Part shown: positions 6,522 to 15,881 of the stretch, piece after piece | Numbering within the stretch: the stretch's first letter is position 1 | Layout of the letters: each line of letters begins with the position of its first letter | Source: DATKEH01 sp035546355 | GTDB lineage: Bacteria > Acidobacteriota > Thermoanaerobaculia > Multivoradales > JAIOJS01 | NCBI GenBank assembly: GCA_035546355.1 | Contig: DATKEH010000166.1 | Location: forward strand, 1-16,660 | Length of the DNA stretch: 16,660 bases | Reading direction: 5' to 3' | The notes under the pieces: model-generated | What the model saw: only the letters and a program-made list of their open reading frames with translations | Told to the model about the DNA's origin: nothing | The model's database searches: none | Made by a program: the position numbers and the translations under genes

Positions 6522-9020
6522 CTAGATCGGACCGCCCTCGCGGCGGCGCTCCTCCTCGTAGCGACGCAGCTCCTCTTCGTACCGCCGCTGCTCCTCCTCG
6601 TGCCGCCGCAGGTCCTCCTCGTACTGGCGGAGCTCCTCCTCGTACCGTTGCTGCTGCTGCTCGTCGCCGAACACCCGCTCCAGCCAGCGCTTGAGACGGC
6701 CGCCGCCTCGCCGGCGGTCCCGGCCGTCACGCCCGCCCCACCAGCTGCCGTGGAGATCGCACTCTTCGCGCGGCGCCATCTCGGGCAGGAACGCCTCGGT
6801 CACCCGCCACGGGCACGCCTCGGTGGCCAGATCGCCGGTCTGCGGATCGACCGTCGCCATCACCACCCCTTCGGGCCGGCGGAAGTCCGCAAAACCCGCC
6901 GCCGGCCGCACCTTCGCCATGTAGCGGGCCCAGATCGGCAGCGCCGCCCGCGCCCCGCCCAGGCGGGTCGGCAGGTTCTCGTCGTAGCCCACCCATACCA
7001 CCGCCACCTTCTCCGGCGAATAGCCCGCGAACCAGCTGTCGCGAGACTCGTTGCTGGTTCCGGTCTTGCCCGCCAACGGGTCGCGCAGACCCATCCGCCG
7101 CACTCCCGCGCCCGTGCCCGCCGTCACCACGCCCTGCAGCAGGTGGGTCACCACGAAGGCGACGTCCGGACCGAGGACCCGCACCGGCGCCGGCGGCGGC
7201 GCCCCGGGCACCGGCTGGCCGGCGGAATCGAGCACGCCGGTGACCGCGTGCACGCCGGGACGGATGCCGCCGCTGGCCAGCGTGGCGTAGACGGTGGCCA
7301 GCTCGAGCGGCGACACCTCGAAGGCGCCGAGCGCCATCGCCGGCAGGGGTTGCAGCTGCCCGGCCACTCCCATGGCGCGGGCGAGATCCACCACGTGCTC
7401 GAGGCCGGTCTGCATCGCCACCCGCACGGTGGGCACGTTGAGGCTCTTCTCCAGGGCCGTGCGCACCGTCACCCAGCCGCGGTAGGAGTCGTCGGAGTTC
7501 TGCGGGCTCCAGCGCTTGCCGGCGAGCTGCAGGGTGAGCGGCGCGTCCTCGACCAGAGAGGCGGAGGTCACCACCCCCTCGCGCAGCGCCGCGGCGTAGA
7601 CGATGGGCTTGAACGCGCTGCCCGCCTGCCGGCGCCCGACCCCGGCGCGGTCGTACTGGTTCTTCCCCCAGTCGCGCCCCCCGAGGTAGGCGCGCACGGC
7701 GCCGGTGGCCGGGTCGAGCGACACCAGGGCCGCCTGCAGCGGCGACGGTACCTCGCGCCCCTTCTCCCACCCCTTCTCGAGCTCCGGCAGCCCCCAGGCG
7801 ACCGCCTCGGCGGCCGCCACCTGGTCGGGCCAGGCGAGAGTGGTGACGATGGTGTAGCCGGCGTCGGCGACGCTGGTGACGCCGTAGCGCCGCCGCGCCT
7901 CGTCGAGCGCGCGATCGACGAAGTAGGGAGCGCGACGGCGCACGATCGGTTGCGGCGCCACCGCCAGCGGGGCCGCCTTGGCGCGCTCCAGCCGCTCGGC
8001 GTCGACCCACTCGAGCTCGCCCAGGCGGTCGAGCACCTGGTCGCGACGGCGCTTGGCCACCTCGGGATGGTCGACCGGGTCGTAGCGCGACGGCGCCGGG
8101 ATGATGCCGGCGAGCGTCGCCGCCTCGCCGAGGCTGAGCCGCGCCGGGTGCTTGCCGAAGTAGGCCCACGAGGCGCTGCCGACCCCCATCAGGTTCAACG
8201 CGCCGTCCGCCCCGAGGTAGATCTCGTTGAGGTAGGCCTCGAGGATCTCCTCCTTGCCGTAACGCAGGTCGACCAGCAGCGCCAGCACCATCTCCCGCAG
8301 CTTGCGGGTGACGGTGCGCTCGTGGGTGAGGAAGAGGTTCTTGACCAGCTGCTGGGTGAGGGTGCTGCCGCCTTGCTCGATGCCGCCGCGGCGGACGTTG
8401 GCGAATGCCGCCCGCAGGATGCCGGCCGGCGAGACGCCGCTGTGCTCGAAGAAGCGCGCGTCCTCCGCCGCCAGCACCGCCAGGATGAGATCCTCGGGCA
8501 GGTCTTCGAACCGCACCGGCCGCCGCTCCTTGAGGTCGGGGCCGTAGAAGGTGGCGATGTGGTGCGGCTCCAGCTGGGCGGCGTCGAGGGTCTTGCCCGC
8601 CGCCGTCAGCGACGCTACCCGCCCTGCCGAGAAGGCGATCTCCAGGCGATGGCTGCCGGTCCAGCCGCGAGGCGTCGGGAAGGAACGCGAATAGACGGCG
8701 ACGCCGGCGCCGGTACGCCGGAGCTCGCCGGGCAGGAGCTCCCCCTCGCCCACCTCGCGATAGCCGACCTTCTGCAGGTGGGTGAGGACCTCCTCGAGCG
8801 GCATCGCGGCACCGGTCTCGACCACCAGCGGCGCCGAGTACATCCGTGACGGGTGGCGCTCCGGCACCCTGCCGAACTGCCCGGCCAGCGACCAGAACGG
8901 CCACACCAGCCAGACCAGCAGCGCCAGGCCCACGGCGGCCACCGCACCGGCGGCCCACAGATGCCGGCGGCGCAGCTCCCAGCGAACGGTCTTACCTCTG
9001 CGGTAGCGGATGGGAGTCAT
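6522..9020 (-). CDS. mrcB: Class A penicillin-binding protein, PBP1b-like
   Basis: A bifunctional peptidoglycan synthase acting outside the inner membrane. In the 832-residue product from ATG 9020: a basic cytoplasmic start and one membrane anchor (about 21-45); a UB2H-like region (about 60-160), as in E. coli PBP1b, where it binds the outer-membrane activator LpoB; a family 51 glycosyltransferase (about 165-340) with E186 in AEDARFFEHSG and QGGSTLTQQLVKN (216-228); and a transpeptidase with S468-A-F-K471, S526-L-N528 and K652-T-G-T655. All catalytic residues are present. After about residue 765 comes a basic stretch and a charged seven-residue repeat tail (793-827), unusual for the family. 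A GTG at 9056 would add 12 residues; neither start has a good ribosome site. Regulation probably comes from the divergent gap shared with the ABC-F gene. The family is certain and the symbol reflects PBP1b likeness only. Confidence 0.92.
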   Translation of the reverse strand: MTPIRYRRGKTVRWELRRRHLWAAGAVAAVGLALLVWLVWPFWSLAGQFGRVPERHPSRMYSAPLVVETGAAMPLEEVLTHLQKVGYREVGEGELLPGELRRTGAGVAVYSRSFPTPRGWTGSHRLEIAFSAGRVASLTAAGKTLDAAQLEPHHIATFYGPDLKERRPVRFEDLPEDLILAVLAAEDARFFEHSGVSPAGILRAAFANVRRGGIEQGGSTLTQQLVKNLFLTHERTVTRKLREMVLALLVDLRYGKEEILEAYLNEIYLGADGALNLMGVGSASWAYFGKHPARLSLGEAATLAGIIPAPSRYDPVDHPEVAKRRRDQVLDRLGELEWVDAERLERAKAAPLAVAPQPIVRRRAPYFVDRALDEARRRYGVTSVADAGYTIVTTLAWPDQVAAAEAVAWGLPELEKGWEKGREVPSPLQAALVSLDPATGAVRAYLGGRDWGKNQYDRAGVGRRQAGSAFKPIVYAAALREGVVTSASLVEDAPLTLQLAGKRWSPQNSDDSYRGWVTVRTALEKSLNVPTVRVAMQTGLEHVVDLARAMGVAGQLQPLPAMALGAFEVSPLELATVYATLASGGIRPGVHAVTGVLDSAGQPVPGAPPPAPVRVLGPDVAFVVTHLLQGVVTAGTGAGVRRMGLRDPLAGKTGTSNESRDSWFAGYSPEKVAVVWVGYDENLPTRLGGARAALPIWARYMAKVRPAAGFADFRRPEGVVMATVDPQTGDLATEACPWRVTEAFLPEMAPREECDLHGSWWGGRDGRDRRRGGGRLKRWLERVFGDEQQQQRYEEELRQYEEDLRRHEEEQRRYEEELRRYEEERRREGGPI
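6540..6644 (-). repeat. Five tandem 21-base units encoding a charged heptad tail
   Basis: Inside the 3' end of the penicillin-binding protein gene, five consecutive 21-base units encode YEEELRQ, YEEDLRR, HEEEQRR, YEEELRR and YEEERRR (residues 793-827). The plan is aromatic or His, three acidic, one variable, two Arg or Arg-Gln. A four-Gln run (788-791) precedes it. The pattern predicts a long charged helix, possibly a single alpha-helix or coiled coil, on the periplasmic side. In-frame 21-base units could vary in number by slippage. Confidence 0.8.
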
Positions 9021-9058
9021 CGCGGTGGGGCAAGCGAGCGGCGGCGGACGCCTCACAG

Positions 9059-9087
9059 AATAGAATCACCACCCTACCGGTTCTATT
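9059..9087. promoter_or_regulatory. AT-rich inverted repeat in the divergent gap (operator or promoter candidate)
   Basis: AATAGAA (9059-9065) and TTCTATT (9081-9087) are perfect inverted arms separated by 15 bases. This is nearly the only AT-rich patch in the gap between the divergent penicillin-binding protein and ABC-F genes. Minus-strand TATTCT here resembles a weak -10 element for the former, though no convincing -35 is seen. The right arm overlaps a second inverted repeat (9078-9098). Confidence 0.4.
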
Positions 9088-9098
9088 TCCGGGAACCG
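9078..9098 (+). other. Inverted repeat sharing an arm with the previous one
   Basis: CGGTTC (9078-9083) and GAACCG (9093-9098) are perfect inverted arms around a 9-base loop. Bases 9081-9083 are also used by the 9059-9087 repeat, so in RNA the two stems could not form together. Confidence 0.35.
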
Positions 9099-9102
9099 CC
9101 GA

Positions 9103-9117
9103 CGCTCCCCGGGAGCG
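9103..9117. promoter_or_regulatory. 15-base perfect palindrome (operator candidate)
   Basis: CGCTCCC-C-GGGAGCG is a perfect odd palindrome with seven-base arms, 76 bases upstream of the ABC-F ATG. It suits a homodimeric regulator site in DNA; as RNA its one-base loop would force opening of the inner pairs. No regulator gene is adjacent. Confidence 0.4.
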
Positions 9118-9124
9118 ACGGGCT

Positions 9125-9157
9125 GCCACAACGGCACCGCTGCCGCGCCGTTGCGGC
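9125..9157 (+). other. Strong leader hairpin upstream of the ABC-F gene
   Basis: GCCACAACGGC (9125-9135) pairs with GCCGTTGCGGC (9147-9157) over 11 positions with one A-C mismatch and an 11-base loop. It ends 35 bases before the ABC-F ATG at 9193. It has no following T-run, so a simple intrinsic terminator is unlikely. A small CCTC/GAGG pairing (9173-9176 with 9187-9190) could also cover the ribosome site. Confidence 0.45.
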
Positions 9158-9192
9158 TCGTCCCGGCTCGCCCCTCGACTGGACCTGAGGCC

Positions 9193-11120
<1,928 letters not shown>

Positions 11121-11124
<4 letters not shown>

Positions 11125-12308
11125 GCCGCCTCGTCCTCAAGCCCGGCCACGTCAAGCCGGTATGGGCCGGCCACCCCTGGGTATACGCCCAGGCGGTAGC
11201 GCGGATCGAGGGGCCGGCAGCCGCGGGCGACGTGGTGGCGGTGGAGGACGCCGAGGGGAACGTGCTCGGCGAGGGCTACTACTCTCCGCGCTCCGCCATC
11301 CCGGTGCGGCTGCTGACGCGCGGCAGCGACGAGAGGGTCGCGCCGGGCCTGCTGGCCGAGCGCATCGCCGCCGCCGCGGCGCGCCGGCGCGAGCTGCTGG
11401 CGCTGCCGTCGACCGATAGCGACGGCTTCCGGCTGGTCCACGCCGAGGGGGACGGGCTGCCGGGGCTGGTGGTCGACGCCTACGGCGACACCGCCTGCGC
11501 CCAGCTGCTCACCGCCGGCATCAAGCGGCGGGAAGAGGAAGTGTACGACGCCCTGGCGGCGCTGCCGGGCGTCGCGCGCGTGGTCGAAGTCGGAAGTCGC
11601 GACAGCGAGCGCCTGGAAGGCTTCCGCAGCACGACCCGCACGGTGCGCGGCAGCGACACCGAGGCGCTGACCTTTCGCGAACGGGGCATCGGCTGGCGCA
11701 TCCCGCTAGGCCTCGCCCAGAAGACCGGCTTCTACTTCGACCAGCGGGAGAACCGGGGCCGGGTCGAGGCGCTGGCGGCGGGCCGGCGGGTGCTCGACGC
11801 CTACAGCTACGTCGGCGGCTTCGCCCTGGCGGCGGCGCGTGGCGGCGCCCGCGGCGTCGTCGCTGTCGACCGCAGCGAGGCCGTCCTCGCCGCCGGCCGC
11901 GAGAACGCCGCCGCCAATGGCCTGACGGATCTCGTGGAATGGCGCCGCGGCGACGCCCGCCGCGACCTGCGGCGGCTGGCCGCAGCCGGCGAGCGCTTCG
12001 ACCTGGTGGTGGTGGACCCGCCGAAGCTGGCGCCCACCGCCCGCCACCTCCCCGCGGCACGACGCGCCTACCGCCAACTCGACACCGCCGCCCTCGGGCT
12101 GGTGGCCGCCGGCGGGCTGCTCGTCACCTGCTCGTGCTCGGCGGCGTTCGGGGTCGAGGACCTGCTGCGAACGCTGGCGGCAGCGGGCAGGCGCACCGGC
12201 CGCCGCCTCGCCGTCCTGCACGTCGGGCAGCAGGCTCCCGACCACCCGACTCCACCGGCGTTTCCGGAAGGCCGCTACCTGAAGTGCGCGTTCGTGGCGG
12301 TGGACTGA
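11121..12308 (+). CDS. rlmI: 23S rRNA cytosine-C5 methyltransferase, RlmI-type
   Basis: RlmI methylates C1962 of E. coli 23S rRNA using S-adenosylmethionine. The 395-residue product is close to RlmI's 396 and co-linear with it: an N-terminal PUA RNA-binding domain (about 1-75, HPWVY near 18-22); a middle domain with EGDGLPGLVVD; TGFYFDQRENR before the Rossmann fold; motif I V224-L-D-A-Y-S-Y-V-G-G-F234; acidic V-D-R for the ribose; V298-D299-P-P-K302; C337-S-C339, where the catalytic Cys is expected; and a closing PEGRYLK. The TTG start at 11121 overlaps the ABC-F stop as TTGA, with GAGGG four bases upstream at 11112-11116. No ATG gives a sensible N-terminus. This overlap couples it to the ABC-F gene, and both products act on the ribosome. 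The exact methylated base in this organism is inferred from the family. Confidence 0.92.
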
Positions 12309-12315
12309 GCGACGA

Positions 12316-12400
12316 CCCCTCACCCAACGAGGCTCCGCTGCGGGCCGCCGAGGGCCCTCTGCCCTCTGCCAAGGGGCCCATGCGGGCTGGGGTGAAGGGG
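12316..12400. repeat. Long imperfect inverted repeat in the gap before the kinase gene
   Basis: CCCCTCACCC (12316-12325) pairs with GGGTGAAGGGG (12390-12400) over 10 base pairs with one bulged A. Nested inside are GGGCC (12342-12346) with GGCCC (12375-12379) and a perfect 10-base palindrome GAGGGCCCTC (12350-12359). The whole resembles the small dispersed palindromic elements (REP or MITE-like) found between genes in many GC-rich bacteria. It begins 8 bases after the RlmI-type stop, so it could end or protect that transcript. Only one copy lies in this window, so its repeat nature is unproven. Confidence 0.45.
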
Positions 12401-12464
12401 CCGGCGGCAGGCGGTGTGACCGAGGCAACGGAGGGGGAGCGCACGGCGTGTTAGGATCGCTCGC

Positions 12465-12469
12465 GGTGA
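12465..12469 (+). promoter_or_regulatory. Ribosome binding site of the histidine kinase
   Basis: GGTGA lies 6 bases before the ATG at 12476 and supports that start. An ATG at 12469 overlaps the site in another frame and runs only 11 codons. Confidence 0.5.
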
Positions 12470-12475
12470 TGCCTG

Positions 12476-15400
12476 ATGGAGCTCGCGGCACCCGCACGCG
12501 TTGACAGCGACCAGCGTCCGGCGACCTCCGCCCCACCCCCGCGCCGTACCCGCCTCCTGTTCATCGCCCTGCTGACGCTGCTCGGCGTCGCCGGCAACGT
12601 CCTGGCGGCGCCGCTGTTCTTCGGCGTCGACTTCCTCTTCGGCAGCATCCCGGTGCTGATCGTCGTCCGCCTGTACGGCGGCGCCTGGGGCACGCTGGCG
12701 GCGGCGCTGGCGGCGAGCTACACCATGGTCCTGTGGGGCCATCCCTGGGGGATGGTGATCTTCGGCCTCGAGGCGCTGGTGGTGGCGGCGCTCCTGCGCC
12801 GCCCGGTGCGCAACCTGCTGCTGGCCGATGGCGTGTACTGGCTGGTGCTCGGCATCCCCCTGGTGGCGCTGTTCTACGGCGGCGTGATGGACACCGAAGC
12901 CGGATCGACGCTGCTGATCATGCTCAAGCAGAGCGTCAACGGGATCTTCAACGCCCTGGTGGCGAGCCTGGTCCTCACCCACACGCCGATCCGCACCCTG
13001 GCCAGCTCCCGCCTGCCGCGGGTGGTGCCGCTGCGCGAGATGCTGTTCGATCTGCTGGTGGCCGCCGTGCTGATCCCCGCCCTGGCGGTGATGATGCTGG
13101 GAGCCCGCTACGAGCTGCGCAAGCTGGAGGACGATGCCCTGCGCCAGCTGCGCTCCACCGCCAGCTCCATGTCCAGCCGCATCGAGAACTGGCGCGACCG
13201 GCACCTGGTGGCCATCGAAGAGCTGGCGCGCTGGGCTCGCGAGGGCCGTTCCGACGATCCCGGAGAGCTGCAGGAGAGCCTGCAGCTGCTCCACGGCGCC
13301 TTCCCGGATTTCCACAACATCTACGTCGCCGACGCCGCCGGTACCTCGATCGCCTTCGAGCCCCCGACCACCGCCGACGGCGAGAGCACTCTCGGCGTCT
13401 CCTTCGCCGATCGCCCGTACTACGAGGAGCTGGTGACGACGCGCCGCTCGGTGGTGTCGGACGTCATCGTCGGCCGCGCGGGTCTGTTCACGCCCATCGT
13501 CGTGCTGGCGGCGCCGATCCTCGACGCCCGCGGCCGCTTCCTCGGCTACGCCGCCGGCTCGCTGAACCTCTCGGACCTCGAGCAGCTCCTGCGACGCTAC
13601 GCGCTGGGGACGGAGCAGAGGATCACCATCAGCGATTCGCGGGGCCGGGTGATCGCCTCGACGCTGCCGGGACTGCGCCCCCTCGAGACCCTGGCCCTGG
13701 AGGGGGAGATCGAGACGCTCGAGGGGAGCGCCTATCACCGCCTCCCGGCCCCCCCCGGGACGCCCGCCATCAGCCGCTGGCGCCGCTCCTTCTTCGGCTA
13801 CGAGGCGCTGGCCGGCAGCCCCGCCTGGCATATCAACCTGGAGATGCCGCTGGAGCCGATGCAGGACTTCCTGCAACGGCGGCACACCCGCAGCTTCGCG
13901 GTGATCCTGCTGCTGTCGCTGCTCAGCCTGCTGCTCGCGGCCGCCGCCAGCTCCTGGCTTGCCGGGCCGCTGGCCCGGCTGGCGGCGATGACCAGCAATC
14001 TCCCCGAACGCCTGGAGGCGGCGGAGGTGCCGTCGTGGCCCCGCAGCCGGGTGGCCGAGGTGGATTCCCTCGGCCGCAACTTCCGCTCCATGGGGGAGGC
14101 GCTGGAGCAGCGCTTCCAGGACCTCGAAGAGACTCGCCAGACGCTCGAGCAGCGCTCCATCGAGCTGGCGGGGGCCAACCGCGAGCTCGAGACCGAGGTC
14201 GCCGAACGGCGGCGCGCCGAGGCGGCCCTGCGGCTGCTGGCCGGCGCCAGCACGGCGCTGACCACCTCGCTCGAGCTCGAAGCCACTCTCGAGCGGGTGG
14301 CGGAGGTGGCGGTTCCGGCGCTGGCGGACTGGTGCGTCGTCGAGCTGCTGGAAACCGAGGACGGGGAGGACCGGGTGCTCGTCGCCACCGCCCACCGCGA
14401 GCCGGCGGGGGCCAGCTCGCTGCGCGCGCTGGCGGCCGAGATGGTACCGGTGGGCGACCTGCCGGGGCCCGCCGCACGGGTGATGGAGAGCGACGCTCCC
14501 GAGCTGGTAGCGGACCTCCTCGAGTGGACCGACCACGGCCAGCCCGGCGGTCTCGGCCGCCTGCTGCGCGTGCTGGAGGCCCGCAGCGGCCTGTTCGTGC
14601 CGCTGCGGGCGCGCGGCCGCACGCTCGGCGTCATGACGCTGGTGCGGACCGCCGACTCCCCTGCTTACGGCGACGAGGACCTGCCACTGGCGCAGGAGCT
14701 CGCCCGGCGGGCCGCCCTGGCGCTCGACAACGCCCGCCTGTACAGCGAGCTGCAGCTCGCCGACCGCCGCAAGGACGAATTCCTGGCGATGCTGGCCCAC
14801 GAGCTGCGTAACCCGCTGGCCCCGGTCAGTACCTCCCTGCTGCTGCTGCGCCTGCGACAGGACGACCCGCAGGTCGTGGAGCGCTCGCTGGGAGTGATGG
14901 AGCGGCAGGTGGGGCACATCGTGCGGCTGGTCGACGACCTGCTCGACGTCGCCCGTATCACCCGCGGCAAGATCGAGCTCAAGAAGGAGCGAGTGGCGCT
15001 GGGCGACGTGGTGGGCCAGGCGGTGGAGGGGCTGCGGGAGCGCTTCGAGCAGCGGCGCCAGCGGCTCGAAGTGCGGACGACCGACGCGCCGCTTCCGGTG
15101 TACGGCGACCCGACGCGCCTGGAGCAGATCCTCACCAACCTGCTCTCCAACGCCAACAAGTACACCGAGGCCGGCGGCGAGGTCACCCTGACGCTGGAGA
15201 CCGAGGACGGGCAGGCCGTCGTCCGGGTCGCGGACAGCGGCGTCGGCATGACGCCGGAGCTGGCGGGGCGGGTCTTCGACCTGTTCATGCAGGCCGACCA
15301 GGCCCTCGATCGCTCGCAGGGGGGGCTGGGCATCGGCCTGACGCTGGTGCGCCAGCTGGTGGCCATGCACGGCGGCGAAGTCGAGGCCAGCAGCCCCGGG

Positions 15401-15877
15401 CCGGGCCAGGGCAGCACCTTCACCGTGCGCCTGCCGCTGGCCTCCGAGCCCCCGCCGTTGCGACCCCCGGCGGCAGGCGAGAGCGGCGAGGAGGCGCTGG
15501 TGCCGTCGCGCCGCATCCTGGTGGTAGACGACAACGTCGAGGGCGGCGAGACGCTGGCGGCGCTGTTGCGGCAGTGGGGGCACCAGGTCACGGTCGCCTA
15601 CGACGGCCGCCAGGGCCTGTCGGCCGCCGAGATCCTGGTTCCGGAGGTGGTGTTGCTCGACATCGGGCTGCCGGGAATCGACGGCTACGAGGTGGCCCGG
15701 CGCCTGCGACGCCTGCCGGCGGCGCGCAACGCCAAGGTGGTGGCGGTGACCGGCTACGGCCGCCAGGTCCACGGCGACCGCCTCGACGAGGCCGGCTTCG
15801 ACCACCTGCTGGTCAAGCCGGTGCGTCCGGGGGAGCTGCGGCAGGTGCTCGCCGAGCCCCGGCCGGTCCCGGGGTGA
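12476..15877 (+). CDS. Hybrid sensor histidine kinase (multi-TM, Cache-like, HAMP, GAF, HisKA, HATPase, REC)
   Basis: Of 1133 residues, about 25-170 hold a multi-helix membrane module, with a further membrane helix near 190-205. An extracytoplasmic Cache-like sensor spans about 210-460 (FHNIYVADAAG, then DRPYYEELV). After a membrane helix (473-495) come a HAMP-like linker and coiled coil (about 495-585), a GAF domain (about 585-750), the HisKA helix pair with H775 in LAHELRNPLAP, and the ATPase: N-box LTNLLSNANKY (about 884-894), DSGVGM, FDLFMQAD and GGLGIGL. A receiver domain (about 1010-1128) closes the protein, with VVDDN, D1062 in LLDIGLP, VTGYG and VKP. All phosphorelay residues are intact, so signal, kinase and first receiver sit in one chain; the next partner is not in the window. 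ATG 12476 is supported by GGTGA. Its stop overlaps a GTG (GTGA) at the next gene. The signal sensed cannot be told. Confidence 0.93.
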   Translation: MELAAPARVDSDQRPATSAPPPRRTRLLFIALLTLLGVAGNVLAAPLFFGVDFLFGSIPVLIVVRLYGGAWGTLAAALAASYTMVLWGHPWGMVIFGLEALVVAALLRRPVRNLLLADGVYWLVLGIPLVALFYGGVMDTEAGSTLLIMLKQSVNGIFNALVASLVLTHTPIRTLASSRLPRVVPLREMLFDLLVAAVLIPALAVMMLGARYELRKLEDDALRQLRSTASSMSSRIENWRDRHLVAIEELARWAREGRSDDPGELQESLQLLHGAFPDFHNIYVADAAGTSIAFEPPTTADGESTLGVSFADRPYYEELVTTRRSVVSDVIVGRAGLFTPIVVLAAPILDARGRFLGYAAGSLNLSDLEQLLRRYALGTEQRITISDSRGRVIASTLPGLRPLETLALEGEIETLEGSAYHRLPAPPGTPAISRWRRSFFGYEALAGSPAWHINLEMPLEPMQDFLQRRHTRSFAVILLLSLLSLLLAAAASSWLAGPLARLAAMTSNLPERLEAAEVPSWPRSRVAEVDSLGRNFRSMGEALEQRFQDLEETRQTLEQRSIELAGANRELETEVAERRRAEAALRLLAGASTALTTSLELEATLERVAEVAVPALADWCVVELLETEDGEDRVLVATAHREPAGASSLRALAAEMVPVGDLPGPAARVMESDAPELVADLLEWTDHGQPGGLGRLLRVLEARSGLFVPLRARGRTLGVMTLVRTADSPAYGDEDLPLAQELARRAALALDNARLYSELQLADRRKDEFLAMLAHELRNPLAPVSTSLLLLRLRQDDPQVVERSLGVMERQVGHIVRLVDDLLDVARITRGKIELKKERVALGDVVGQAVEGLRERFEQRRQRLEVRTTDAPLPVYGDPTRLEQILTNLLSNANKYTEAGGEVTLTLETEDGQAVVRVADSGVGMTPELAGRVFDLFMQADQALDRSQGGLGIGLTLVRQLVAMHGGEVEASSPGPGQGSTFTVRLPLASEPPPLRPPAAGESGEEALVPSRRILVVDDNVEGGETLAALLRQWGHQVTVAYDGRQGLSAAEILVPEVVLLDIGLPGIDGYEVARRLRRLPAARNAKVVAVTGYGRQVHGDRLDEAGFDHLLVKPVRPGELRQVLAEPRPVPG

Positions 15878-15881
15878 CGGC

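Noticed and set aside
6600..8849. Plus-strand open frame (749 codons) opposite the penicillin-binding protein
   Set aside because: Composition typical of shadow frames, and no domain. The minus-strand gene is complete.
9151..9192. TTG at 9151 as the ABC-F start or a leader peptide
   Set aside because: It is in frame with the ABC-F gene but inside the strong hairpin. The added residues are not family-like, and ATG 9193 starts directly at the first ABC strand.
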